This document shows positions 8,887 through 19,446 of a stretch of DNA of 64,000 bases, piece after piece. Under the pieces are notes generated by a model. It made no database searches. It saw only the letters and a program-made list of their open reading frames with translations, and was not told the DNA's origin. Both the position numbers and the translations under genes were made by a program. The DNA comes from Haplomitrium mnioides (taxonomy: Eukaryota > Marchantiophyta > Haplomitriopsida > Calobryales), in contig JBNGIS010020367.1 in assembly GCA_049999725.1 (NCBI GenBank), positions 1-64,000 of the forward strand, written 5' to 3'. How positions within the stretch are numbered: the stretch's first letter is position 1; every line of letters starts with the position of its first letter.

Positions 8887-11311
8887 TGTCAGCCAGTGAC
8901 ATGGAGCACTAAGGAAGAATTCAGAAAATCGAAAGTAGCATTGGCACAATTTCTCTCTTGTAAGTATTAAAGTACCTTTGGAAGCAGTGGATCGACTCCA
9001 ATCATTGAATACGAACGGGATCATTTTGGAAGGAGAGAGGGGAGCTATGGTAGCCAACGAGTAGGGGGCACCACTAAATTTTGGCGGAAGCAAAAAAAAA
9101 CCTGTAAGTATCATCAGATGTAGGATTCGAGGCCCTAGCAAGGAAAAGAGAGGGCGACCTTGAAAGTGAGGAAGGAGTGGGGGTTGGAGAAGGAGGATCA
9201 AAGCTATAGGGCAGAGATCCAAGAGTGCTCAAGAGTGATGGGACCACAAAGCAAGCTCCCAGATGCACACACCAGAAGCGGAGATCGGGAAGAGAAAGGA
9301 AGGGTGAGGGCCTTCGTGAGCAGCAACCACGCCAAGGATCGAGAGATGCCCCAATCCCTCAGGCATTAAATGGGTTCTACTAAGGTTCGCGACCCCTTCC
9401 TTCAGGGTCCGCAATTCCTTGCGGAAACGTGGCGTCTTTGCAGGGCGTCTGAAGATTCAACAGAAACGTGGCAGTCCTAGGGTGTCCGTGGGACTTAGCG
9501 AGAGCATGGAGGGCCAAAGGTGGTTGCGAGACTTAGCAAAGGCATGGTGGGCCTAGGGTTCCCAAGGCTTTAGTGGAGACGTGGCAGGCGTAGGAGGTCC
9601 ACGGAGCTTTGTGGAAATGTGGCAAGCTGAGGGTGTTAGTGGTCTTCTTCGGAACTAAGTCAGCGCGACGGTCAAGCTTCCCTGTTGAAAACGACATCAG
9701 ATGGCGCTCCCTCGGATTACGTGGCATCCTCAGAGGTGTCTAGGAGAGTCAACGAACATGTGGCACCCTAGAGGGGCCCGATGGATTCTTTGGAACCAGG
9801 TCAACGCGTCCGTCAGCCTTCCCCTTTGAAAATGGTGTCGGATAACGCTGCATCGGATTATGTGGCACTCCAGGGGAGCCCGTTGGATCCTTCGGGTCGG
9901 AGGGAGGTCAACCACGGAACTAGGTCAGTGCGTCGGTCAGCCTTCCTCTTTGAAAATGGCGTCAGACGGTGTGGCTTTGGATTACATGGCGCTTCGACAG
10001 AGCCTGTTGGATCATTTGGATCAGAGAGGAGTCAACCACGGACGAAGGTCACCACAGTGGTCCACCTTCCTTGTTGAAAACGATGTCGGACAACAGTTAT
10101 GGAAGAAAGTCAAGTGGACTAGAAAGGTGCCGAGAATTGCTGGGTGAGGAGCTCTAGAGGCTTGGGTGATCTAGGTGAACTCATCCCTGCGGGTGGACCT
10201 GTGGCAGAGGTGGATCAAAAGGGAGATTTGAAGGGGTTCCATTTTGTTGAGAATTTGGGAGAGACTGCCAAATGGGATCTTGGGGTTGTCTCTGCATTTC
10301 TTGTGCGGGAGCATCAACCTAGAGTGCTTAGAGTATGCTCTAGGGTTATCCTTCAAGTGGAGCTGAGAAGAGGGTAGTTGCGTTAGTGCCTACGCACTGT
10401 AGAGAAGACCTGCTCGAGGCTCAAAGATGGAGTGTGCTATCAGTAGTCGAGAGGGTTGTCTTCCAGGGGTGGAAGTGAAAGAAATCCTCTTCCGAGCTTA
10501 AGGAAGTAAATCAAGGGCTTCTCCCGAGGGAAGTTGAAAAACTAGCTAGAAGAAGGATTAGTGTGTGGGGATTGAAAGGAAAATTGATGTGGTGAGTTCA
10601 AGAGTAGTCTGTTGGGAAGATCACTCTTAGTGGTCCTGCGAGGCCTCTGATTTTGGTGAAGTGCAATGAGTGTGTATGGTTGTAAATGTGTATGAATGTG
10701 TTAGTTAGATTTGAATTCAATTATATGATATAAGAAGCAATTAGGATTAGGCTCAGGGAGGTTCCATTTGTTCAGATCCTACGACAGCCCTATGAAGGGG
10801 GAGTCAAGTTGGTTAACATAGTCTTGTGATCTTGGGTCCTTGCATTCTATTTCTGTACTCTGTTTTATTGTGTAAGAAACATTCAAGACTAGAAGTAGGC
10901 ACAAATTCTATTTGTTGAGACCTTGGGACCACCCTGTAAGGGGGGAGGGGGGCGTCAAGTCTCATCTCATTGTTATGTGATACAGAGATCATTCCACTCT
11001 ACTTCTGAAGTGTATACAAGGTGGCTGGGTCCAGATTTGGGACCTCTGAATTACATTTGAAGATTTCCACAGAGCTACTTGGGTTTGTGTATATGCATGC
11101 TCTGGTATTGTTGGTGAATGAGCAGTTGGGCTGATGTTGTGAATGTTGAGGTGAGGAAAGGGATGGTAAGGTGAAGAGAGATCTCTTAAAGCCCCAAAGT
11201 GACAATTGGATAGGGGCCATCTCCCAAAAGAACCTTAATCTCTTGTTTTTGTCCTCCTCTGCCTTCCAAGTGGCATCTGTGAGAGTTAAGGTTTGAAGGA
11301 GGGGAGTGACA
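8887..11311 (+). repeat. GypA 3' LTR (2425 bp)
   Basis: Direct repeat of 26-3062. It starts TGTCAGCCAGTGAC and ends GGAGTGACA and is followed by the TTTGG duplication. Compared with the 5' copy it lacks about 650 bp: near 10108 an AAGAAAGTCA block runs straight into AGTGGACTAGAAAGG, which corresponds to about 1210 joined to about 1865 in the other copy. The subrepeat array is kept at about 9650-10090. Confidence 0.93.
9650..10090 (+). repeat. Tandem subrepeats in the GypA 3' LTR
   Basis: Same unit as at 784-1200, with recognisable copies near 9656, 9795, 9925 and 10045. The blocks GCGTCGGTCAGCCTTCC, TTTGAAAATGGCGTCAGACGG and CCCGTTGGATCCTTCG recur with substitutions. Confidence 0.68.
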
Positions 11312-11316
11312 TTTGG
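11312..11316. repeat. Target-site duplication of GypA, right copy (TTTGG)
   Basis: Exact copy of 21-25, directly after the LTR end TGACA. It also belongs to the GypB integrase coding sequence on the minus strand. Confidence 0.93.
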
Positions 11317-12222
11317 TGTTATTGTATGCAAACTCTACAACTGATAAAAAACTATCCCAATTCGTGTGACAAACATTGATAAACACTCAAAGAATATCCT
11401 CCAAAGTGCAATTTGCATATTCGCTTTGCCCATTTATTTGAGGATGATAAGTCATAAACATAGATAGTTTGGTATCCAAAAGTGTGAACAACTCTCGCCA
11501 AAACTTCCTAGGGAATTGTGGATCTCTATCAAATATAAGTACCTTTGGCATTCTATGATATCAGAAAACTGTATCAAAATAAATCTTTGCCAATTGTAGA
11601 GCATCAATAGTATCCATTATTAGTGCTAGATGAGTTTGCTTGCTTAACTTATCTACAAACACCATAATGGCCATAAACCCACAAGCCATGGTTAGAAGAA
11701 AAGTGATTAGATCTAAACTTACATGTTCTTATTGAGTAGTAGGAATCGATAGTGGTTGCAGAAGACCAACTAGTTTTTGATTTGAAGCCTTGTTTCGTTG
11801 ACAATTTCACAAGAATGAACAAAGCCACGAACATCTCGAGCTAGGTTTGGCCACCATGAAGTGCGTTGAAGCAACTCGATAGTCTCGTCTACTCCAAGAT
11901 GCCCTCAAATCAGAATGTCATGTGCTTTTTTAAAATGTGCTATTCAAAGCGCATCATCTTGTGGAACATATATTTGATGACCTTGATAGAGAATACCATC
12001 CCGAATGGAAAAGGTGTGATACTCACTATCTTGGACCACCAAATGTGCTCTAACAAGAGCAAAGAAGGTGTCTTCCTGAAACTTTTGTTGAAAGCCTTCA
12101 CTAGTTGCTTCATCAAGATGTAATATACTAGCATTTGCTATCTCCAATATATTTATTCGATGATCTGGTCTTCGGGACAATGCATCAAGAATGGTGTAGA
12201 ACCCTCTCTGCTTATACTCCAA
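11312..12222 (-). pseudogene. pol: GypB integrase (interrupted by GypA)
   Basis: The minus strand gives, from 12222 down: DALSRRPDHR (end of RNase H), then FSIRDGILYQGHQIYVPQD, then GHLGVDETIELLQRTSWWPNLARDV and VHSC of the zinc-binding domain, whose second Cys position is Val. The catalytic core follows with SLDLITFL, FDRDPQFPRKFW and HPQINGQSE, so the three acidic residues are present. Stops occur in the His/Cys region and after KN. The frame runs to VEFAYNNTK, where the GypA insertion begins. Confidence 0.9.
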
Positions 12223-13560
12223 CTTAATATCAAAGAGTTATTATTGATCTTCCCATCGATAATGACAACTTGTCATATTTTCCAAGTGGATTGCTTGTAG
12301 CAATGGCTTGTGGTCTATGCGCATAAGTATAGGTTTGCCCAAAAGATAGTGTCTCAACACCTTCGTAGCATAAACCATTGCCAATTGCTCTTAATCTCTT
12401 GTAAAATAATTTCTCTTCGCCACATTCAATCGACGTGACATAAAGTCAATTTGATGAAGTCCATCTTCAAACTCTTGCTGTAAAGTCGCTCCAATAGCAA
12501 AATTAAAAGCATCAAAATCAACTATACAATGCCTCTTTGGATCATATAGTTGTAGAATTAGACGAGATGTCATCTCATTCTTTAGTTGCTGAAATGCCAC
12601 TTGCTCCTTGGTCGTCAATTGAAACTTTGCATCCTTCCCTAGTAAATCTATATGCGGTGCAGCAATTTGAGCATAGTAATGAATGAATCTTTGATAAAAA
12701 CTTACTAATTCATTAAAAGGTCGAACATCCTTTGCATCATTAGGTGTTGGCCACTCTACAATAGCTTCAATTTTTTCTTCCTCCATCTTGATGCCATCCA
12801 TGGATACTTTATGCCCGAGGTAAGTCACCTCTTGCTTCCAAAACTCATACTTAGACTTCTTGCAATAAGACTTCCAATTGTGTAGTCTTTGTAGTACCTC
12901 CTTAAGATGAGCACGATGTTCATCTTCACCTTTAGTAAAGATAAGGATATCATCCAAAAATACCAACATTGATTTATCTAATAACCCATAAAAAACTCGT
13001 TGTATTTGATCTATTAATATCGCAAGAGCATTAGTAAGATCAATTGTAAGAACTTTCCACTCAAAATGCTCATACCTTGTGCAAAAAAATGTCTTTGATA
13101 CATCACTTAGCTTCATTGGAATTTGCCAATAGCTACTTCGAAGAATCAACTTACAAACGAATTTTGCACCACTCAATTGATCCAAAAAATCATCAATACG
13201 AGGTAGAGGATAGGTATTCTTCACTGTTTGATTGCTCAATCCTCGATAATCTGTACAAAGACAAAATCCACCATCTTTCTTTGGTACAAAGAATACCAGA
13301 GCTCCCCAAAGAGAAGTACTGTACTAAATGAAATTCTTCTCAAGAAGATTTGTTATTGTCTTTCAAAGCTCCTCTAATTCTTGTGGTGATAGCCAATATA
13401 TAAGTCGAATATGAAGAGTGCTTCTCGTATCAACTCAATTAGAAAAAATCATTCCTCGGTCGTCTAGTATTCTCTTTGGCAAATCCTCCGAAAATACATC
13501 CGCAAACTCTTTCAAAATATCATCTATCATTAAGGTAGGCATACCTTTTCTCTCCTCCTT
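12223..13560 (-). pseudogene. pol: GypB reverse transcriptase and RNase H
   Basis: The longest open piece of this element (13239-12391) reads NQTVKNTYPLPRIDDFLDQLSGAKFVCKLILRSSYWQI and onward, with catalytic FLDD at 12949-12960, then YLGHKVSMDGIKMEEEKIEAI, then the connection and RNase H start (LILQLYDPKRHCIVDFDAFNFAIGATLQQ). Upstream, KKDGGFCLCTDYRGL is in another frame and a stop separates it. RNase H continues to the DALSRR block. Catalytic Asp pair intact; frame broken at both ends. Confidence 0.93.
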
Positions 13561-13599
13561 ACTCAAGTCCATGATGGGCTTAATCCAAACATCAAAGAT

Positions 13600-14736
13600 A
13601 AGCAATTCTTGCTCTACTGAATTAGCATGCTAAACTGATTTAGGCTTCTTCACCAATGGTGTGGAACACCTCAAAAGAAATTTCTTGCCTTGTAAGGTAA
13701 CTTGAATTTGTCGTTTTTTCCAATCAAATTGATGAGATCTATCTTCAAGCCTATGCAATTCTAAAATGGTATCATATTGTACAAGTGCAATAACAAATTG
13801 CAAAGATTCTGTATACTCTTTTCCAATCCATAGAAGGAATGGCTTTTGAGAGCAAAACATGTTGTGCTTTTGGCCATCAACCATAATCACAACAATCTTC
13901 TTGATGGGCTTATATTTTACTTTGATTATCTTAGAAAAATGTAGCGACATAAAATTTTCAAAACTCCCACTATCCACCAACATTCTACAAGAGTGCTCTT
14001 CAATCAAACCATCAATATAGAACAATGTACCTCGAATTTTTGTCGAATTATTTTTTCCATTAGAGCTTGCAAAGTTTTGAAGATGCCAATCGAATGGTTG
14101 AGATCTAGCTTTTGTAGCAATAAGTAATGAGTCATGTCTCTCTCCCATACGCATTGCTTCTTCTAATTGAGTAGGCTTTCTCATGGTAACTTCTATTCTT
14201 GTGCAAGGCTTCAATCCTCAAACAAAGCAATCTAGTGCTTCTTCTTCTCTTATTTGAGGAACTTGCATAATTGTATCATAAAAATATGCCACATGGCTTC
14301 TCATTGTACCAAGTTGATTCAATTCGACCAACTGATCTCTTGCTACATTTGAAGCATTTACAACCCTAAATCTTGAAATCACTACTTTTTTGAACTCACA
14401 CCAAGAAACAATAAAAGCAACAAATCCACATTGTGCTTGTTCTATTTGATATCTCCACCAAGTCTTTGCAACTCCTTCTAGTTAGCTTGCCACAAAAAGA
14501 ATTCTCCAACTATCCTCTCTAATGTTTCTAGCTTCAAAATATTGTTCACAATAAAAAATGAAGTTCTCACAAACACCACAAAGCACATTTCCATCATATG
14601 GTTTTCGTATTGGAAATCTCGTATAGCTCTCTTCTTCTCAAAACATTTCTCTTTCTTTCACTCCCACTTAAAAAAGTTTTGAAAGATGTTCAAGCCGTTG
14701 TTCCATTGCTTGAACCACTACCTCTTGACTCTTCAT
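13600..14736 (-). pseudogene. gag: GypB gag and protease
   Basis: A start codon at 14736 opens MKSQEVVVQAMEQRLEHLSKLF. The capsid-type sequence follows in a single reading with stops: YFEARNI, LEGVAKTWWR, FKKVVISRFRV, QLVELNQLGTMRSHVAYF and LDCFV. The protease-like part has MLVDSGSFENFMS, keeping Asp-Ser-Gly, with HSCRMLVDSG before it and PFLLWIGKEY after. I see no zinc knuckle between capsid and protease, so that segment may be deleted; the linker is short. The start fits because it lies about 25 bases after the primer site. Confidence 0.82.
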
Positions 14737-14761
14737 GTAACTCATCACAAAAAAAGAACTG

Positions 14762-14775
14762 TGGTTCTAAAACCA
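14762..14775 (-). promoter_or_regulatory. GypB primer-binding site, initiator-Met type
   Basis: The minus strand reads TGGTTTTAGAACCA one base after the LTR end. It differs from the common TGGTATCAGAGCCA site at three of 14 bases. Position between LTR and gag start supports it. Confidence 0.72.
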
Positions 14776-14776
14776 A

Positions 14777-15074
14777 TGTAAAAGAACTCAAAAACCAAAT
14801 CCAAATGAGTAAGACATCATAGTGAACTCTAATATAGTTTTTTAACTGAAGACAACTCAAGGTCCAAGCTAAGACTAAGAGTGCAAGCAAAAGTCAAGCA
14901 ACCAAAGAACCCAAGTGATTCAAGAGAAACTCCAGAATGAAGAATGGGGCAAAGAAGCCCTTCTATCTATACAAAAGAAGAAGGTGTTATCCCTCTTTCT
15001 TCAATTACAAGTCACTTCTAATTTCAGCCCTAAATGTAACTCTCTGCCAAAAGTGACTTCGAAGTCAAGTAACA
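14777..15074 (-). repeat. GypB 5' LTR (298 bp)
   Basis: On the plus strand it runs from TGTAAAAG to AAGTAACA, so on its own strand it is TGTTA...TTACA. The inner edge is fixed by the primer site. The outer edge is fixed by the point where GypC integrase sequence begins (AAAAATTAGGGGTAG at 15075). A candidate TATA box is inside. The partner LTR is outside the window, so the ends are inferred rather than aligned. Confidence 0.75.
14964..14972 (-). promoter_or_regulatory. Candidate TATA box in the GypB LTR
   Basis: The minus strand reads TATAGATAG within TTTTGTATAGATAGAAGGGC, about 190 bases upstream of the LTR end. This is a plausible place for the U3/R promoter. Sequence match only. Confidence 0.45.
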
Positions 15075-15760
15075 AAAAATTAGGGGTAGTGGCTCAATGT
15101 GGTATTGTAGGCAAGACTTTAAGCATAGGTGGCTCTGAGCAACTTCAAGTCCCAATCTGCTCCTTGGTCTTGCTTAGAATTTGGCTCATGATGTTATTGG
15201 GCCTCTGTGTTAGCTCACAAGCCTTCGAATGATATGTTGTAGTGCAGCGGTGCTTGACCAAGTACTTACTCGTCAAATCGTGGATCACCTAATTGATGAA
15301 ATGCAAGCCTTGGTCTCTTACTAGTTCTAGTAGTGCCCAAAACCTACAAAACATCTTCTCATAAAGGAAGCCTACTACCTTCTTTGCATCATCGTTTTTG
15401 GTAGCTCTTGCCTCAACTCACTTGATGGCATAATTTGTGGCCAAGAGAATGTACTTGTTTCTCTAACGAGTAGATGGCGTGCTCAACCCAATGAAATCAA
15501 TCCCCTACTTCTCAAAACGTGCCAAAAGAGTAATTGGAATATAGAGGTGATACTAGGAGGCTACAGGTTTCCCCGTCCTCTGACAAGAGTCACATTTCTT
15601 CACAAAAAAGTAGACATCCTTGTGAAGGGTTGGCCACCAGCAACCCACGTCTAGCACCTCACGCACAGTGGTGTAGGCTACAAAGTATCCTTCCACTTCT
15701 TCTCCATGCATTGCTCTCATCTTCATTGCAATCTCCTCCTATTTCAAACATCTCCTAATG
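15075..15760 (-). pseudogene. pol: GypC integrase, C-terminal end removed by GypB
   Basis: The minus strand reads the His/Cys domain (GCWWPTLHKDVYFFVKKCDSCQRTGKP), then GIDFIGLSTPSTR, then NKYILLATNYAIK, then VRDQGLHFIN and TYHSKACELTQRPNNIM. The two Asp positions are kept, but the third catalytic residue, Glu in GypA (ELTERAN), is Gln here (codon at 15205-15207). Translation ends in the block matching YKTTTGHYPYFL of GypA, where GypB begins. Several stops. Confidence 0.87.
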
Positions 15761-17140
15761 ATGTCATCCATCCTCTACTCGTGTAGCACTCTTCTCACCA
15801 TCAAAGAGGGCATCACTCTTTTGGAGAAAGGCTATTGTTTCCCTTTGATAATTGAGCAAAAAGAAGAAATTGGATGATATCAGCATACTCTGTAGGCTTC
15901 CTTGCTTTGAGATGAAGCAGATGTTCATTTGGGAAAGCATCATTCACCCCTACTTTGTTGATCAGCTCGTCCACTCGAGAGAAGAAATCAGCTTTCCTAT
16001 GCTTCTTTTCTGGTTTGATCCGTACCTTGAAATTGAATTACTTCAAGAGGAGCATCCACCTCATAATCCTTCCTATCATATCTAGTTTATTCACCATATA
16101 TTTAAACGGATTGTGATATATGTGAAAGATCACCTTGTAATGGAGGAGATAATGTCTGAACTTCCTCAGCAAGTAGATGATCTCCAAGGCCTCTTAATAA
16201 GTGGCAAAATAATTATTCTTCACGAAAAAAAACAATCTACTCACAAAGTAAATGGTGTCGTCTTGGCCTCCCTCATTGAGCTCACTTAGCACGGCTCCTA
16301 TATAGAAGTCTGACACGTAAATCATGACATGGAATTCCTGTCCCTAACTAGAGACATGAGAACTGGTCCATTTGCTAGTTGCCTCTTTATCTCATTGAAA
16401 CTTGCCAACCTTTCATGTGTGGGCTCAAAGTACTTATCCCCTTTTGTAATTCCTATAAAAGCAAAGGCTACAAATTCAAAGTGGGCAATGAACCTCGAGT
16501 AGTAGCCTATGCGTACCAAAAAACTTTGCACCTCCTTTGGATTGGTAGGGAAGGAAACTCTCATCCAAGCGTTGACCTTCTCTTATTCCATCTTCATTCC
16601 TAGACTAGATATTTTGTGGCCAATGAGCATCTTTAGGGTCCTTCACTACAAAGAAGCATTCCCCACGATGCAATCACAATCCGGTCTCCCAGCAACACTA
16701 GAAAGTGAGCCTCACATCTCACTCGTGATGACAAATCTTCAATACACGACAAAGTTGTCAATGAAAATTACCACAAACTTCCTCAAGTAATCGTGGAAGA
16801 TATTAATGATCACCCTTTGAAATCTTGTAAATGCATTGCAAAGTCTGAAAGGAATTCTTTGAAAGGCAATCATCCCTCATTCAATGGTGAATATCGTCTT
16901 TAGATGGTCTTCCTCTCTGATCTAGATCTGATTGTATCCCTAGTATCCATCAATGAGGTTGTACACTTCTTGCCTAACCACTAAGTCCACCACCCTATTG
17001 ATGAACGACAAAGGGTTGTGATTCTTCTTTGTTGCCTTATTTAGCTTTGGAAGTCTTCGTTGACCATGATCTTTTGTTTCCTATCTAGCCCCACTTTCTT
17101 GTCAATCTCCCCTTTCACCATCATCATGGAGAACTTGGGA
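15761..17140 (-). pseudogene. pol: GypC reverse transcriptase and RNase H
   Basis: RT pieces on the minus strand: LNKATKKNHNPLSFINRVVDLVVRQEVY, GYNQI, FRLCNAFTRFQRVIINIFHDYLRKFV, then FIDN at 16754-16765 where GypA has FIDD, so the second catalytic Asp is Asn. The connection domain (MRVSFPTNPKEVQSFLVRIGYYSRFIAHFEFVAFAFIGITKG) is at 16564 down to 16430. RNase H remnants follow toward 16085 and then a spacer toward the integrase. Many stops. Confidence 0.87.
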
Positions 17141-18340
17141 TTCACCAATATTGACGTTGCCCCGCTGATGCAGTTGTGGGCTCCAGATCAATGCAATGCT
17201 CTCTCAATTCTCTCAAGACTCCTTTCGGGTTGACATGACTCCATTTGATAACATTGCTGAAATTTGTGAGGGTGTAATTGAAAGCTTGATCCCCGGTTAC
17301 GAGTAATCCCACTCCTATTTGGAATTTTTGGCCTTCATGCATGATCACCTCTTTACACTGCACGGCTCTAACCACCCCCACTTCATTCCTCCAAAGTGTG
17401 TCATCTTCCTCCTTCAATGTTGCCAATTGCAATCCTCCCTACACCGGGTTGGAATTTAAAGGTGCCATCCTTGTCCCACTTCTGCTTTCTTCTCGGGTGT
17501 GTGTGCAGATTGGCATAGACTCCTCTTTTAGCTTGGTTCCAGCCATCTCATTCTTGTCAAACATCCCAATAGTCTCATCCGCGCCAAATTGCATTGGCAT
17601 GCTCCTCGTGAGCTCTATTTGGTTGACTGCCACTACACCCTCGCCCAGCATATACTCTTTTGTCGCCTCACTAGGCATCTTGACCCACTAATGGCACTCT
17701 AATTCCTCCTCATCCTCCTTTGACCATTCAATGTTGTATTCCTCATCGGCTTGTCTCTCTCTCTGATGCGATACTAACCCATAGTGGACTATTGTTTTCT
17801 CAAAACCAAACACCAAAGTAGAATTCGCCCAATTGTGCATGACTCTGTCCCCATATAGTAAAGGCCTTCCAATAAATACTAGGTACGGAGAGGTTTAGGC
17901 TAGCCACATCACTAAGGAACCAACCCTGAGCTTTTTACCACCAATGGTGGCGGGTACTTTCAAAAGAGCTCCCAAGGGCTTGACGTGTGACCCGTCGGCC
18001 AGCCTCATGATCCTATCGGTGTGTAGTTTTCTCAATCATGATGTTGACACTCACTCCATCCACTGTAATGAATGAGAGTATGCACAAGGCGATCCAAATG
18101 TCAATTTATGGAGCGCTATTGTCTTCGAATACCAGTCTCAAATCTGTTTGAACTCCTATCCAAGGAAATCTTTTCCTCCTTTTAGCTTCCATCAGCAACT
18201 CCTTGATCAGCCTTCTGTACAATGGGCTATCTTTGATCAAATACCCCACTGTGGTCATGATTGGGCAGTCTTTGACATCATCCTCATTGATATTAGGGAC
18301 AAGTTTTCTTGCGTCTGTTGTGGTTGCCATTGCCTCCTTG
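17141..18340 (-). pseudogene. GypC protease-like region and linker
   Basis: The block TTVGYLIKDSPLYRRLIKELLMEAKRRKRFPWIG at 18265-18140 matches GypA 5005-5105. Next, near 18055-18020, is VDGVSVNIMIEKT, which keeps the catalytic Asp that GypA has lost. GRPLLYGD (near 17865-17845) resembles the end of the protease domain. The linker (17678-17439 and 17432-17142) is acidic and poorly conserved, with AFNYTLTNFSNVIK near 17270. Confidence 0.75.
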
Positions 18341-19446
18341 AATTTATGAGGCTTTATTGATGCTCATTGCCTATGGACCTTTTGTAGGGTCTCTTTAGCC
18401 GCCTTACTCTCCTCATCTGCATTGAGCGCCTCCTTGTGCCTCTGCACTTTTTCCTGCTGCTTGGGGTAGAACCACTTAGGATTATCCCTTCGGTAATCCA
18501 AATTGCTAAGTGATTGCAACCCTTGAGCCATAGCCATTTCGGGCTCTTGCCCTTTCTTGCATTGGTCCTTCTTCTTGAACTTGGCTTCTGATCGAGCAAC
18601 CATCCTATAGCAATCCTTTGGCGATGGGTCCTCCTATCTTGGCAGCTTCTTTTCCTCCCACTCCGACTCACGCTTGGCTGCCTCTTCCCATTCTTGGGCT
18701 ACCAAATTAGCTATAGTTGGCAATGGGGGACTCACGTATGTCATTGAGGCTAGTTCTAGCCTCCAGTTGAGCAAGCAATTCATCGCTACATGCCCCTCCT
18801 TCTTGCATTGGAAATGGAGTGCATTTAGTTGCCTATGGTTTTGCTTTCACGGCTTGGGGAAATTCAAAGAGATGTGACTTGGTTTGCTACAACTCCAACA
18901 TACTATGATGACCATTCAAAGCTACATGTTGACGACCCACTCATTGGATTGTCCCTCTCCTATTTCTATAGGTCTTGCAAGAATTGTGTAGGGTCCGCTA
19001 CTGATTTGACATACCATCTCTGGGGTCTCCTCCTGCACGTACTCAACTTCTTCATGCAAGTGTTCAGGGGGCTCTTCTCTGACACAGTGAATGGTATGGA
19101 CATCTATGGAGTACTCTTAGGGACAGTGACCATGCTTGTTGCACTTTATGCACTAGACCCTACTTGTTTGGTTGGTTGCAGCTTGCCGTGTGGTTTGATC
19201 TCAATAAAGAGTATATTCATAGCCTTCATCTTGTTGCTCTACTCCTCTAGTAGATTCTTTCCTTTTTATCTCCTGCTAGGTTCACGTTCAGGCTTCTGGT
19301 CTGAAACTTTCTTTGATTTCTTCTTCTTGATATCGTTATGATGGGAGTGCTGATTCTTTCGATCCTTGGTGTCTTTCTTCCTCTTTTGCTCCTTTCTCTT
19401 CTTCTTCTTTTGGAACGTTTTGTCATCATCAGAGTTGTTGCTATCA
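18341..19446 (-). pseudogene. gag: GypC gag, C-terminal part with damaged zinc knuckles
   Basis: Starting at the SoloK boundary the minus strand reads SHDSNNSDDDKTFQKKKKRKEQKRKKD (Asp/Ser-rich then Lys-rich, as in GypA). Three knuckle remnants follow: CIKCNKHGHCP with the last Cys changed to Tyr (near 19180-19130), CWSCSKPSHISLNF with the last Cys changed to Phe (near 18900-18850), and HFQCKKEGHVAMNC with the first Cys changed to His (near 18820-18775). The Lys/Gln-rich tail RRDNPKWFYPKQQEKVQRHKEAL matches GypA 4774-4860. Each knuckle has lost exactly one metal ligand. Confidence 0.85.

Larger units (their letters stand above)
26..11311 (+). mobile_element. GypA: complete nested Ty3/gypsy LTR retrotransposon, degenerate
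   Basis: Two direct long repeats (26-3062 and 8887-11311) flank, in order, a primer-binding site, gag with zinc knuckles, protease-like region, reverse transcriptase, RNase H, integrase and a polypurine tract, which is the gypsy order. The termini are TGTCA and TGACA and the insertion has a perfect TTTGG duplication. All genes carry stops and frameshifts, so the element is dead as written. No chromodomain follows the integrase, which argues for the non-chromovirus (Athila/Tat-like) side of plant gypsy elements; that placement is an inference from motifs. The first 89 LTR bases differ at 6 positions, so the insertion is old. Confidence 0.95.
11312..15074 (-). mobile_element. GypB: Ty3/gypsy element (likely chromovirus), 3' part outside the window
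   Basis: Read on the minus strand from 15074: a 298-bp LTR, a Met-type primer site, gag, protease, RT, RNase H and integrase, cut by GypA at 11312 and resumed at 1-25. The short LTR, the initiator-Met primer site and the HPQ.NGQSE integrase motif point to a chromovirus, unlike GypA, GypC and GypJ. The element is itself inserted in the integrase gene of GypC at 15075. All frames are broken. Confidence 0.88.
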
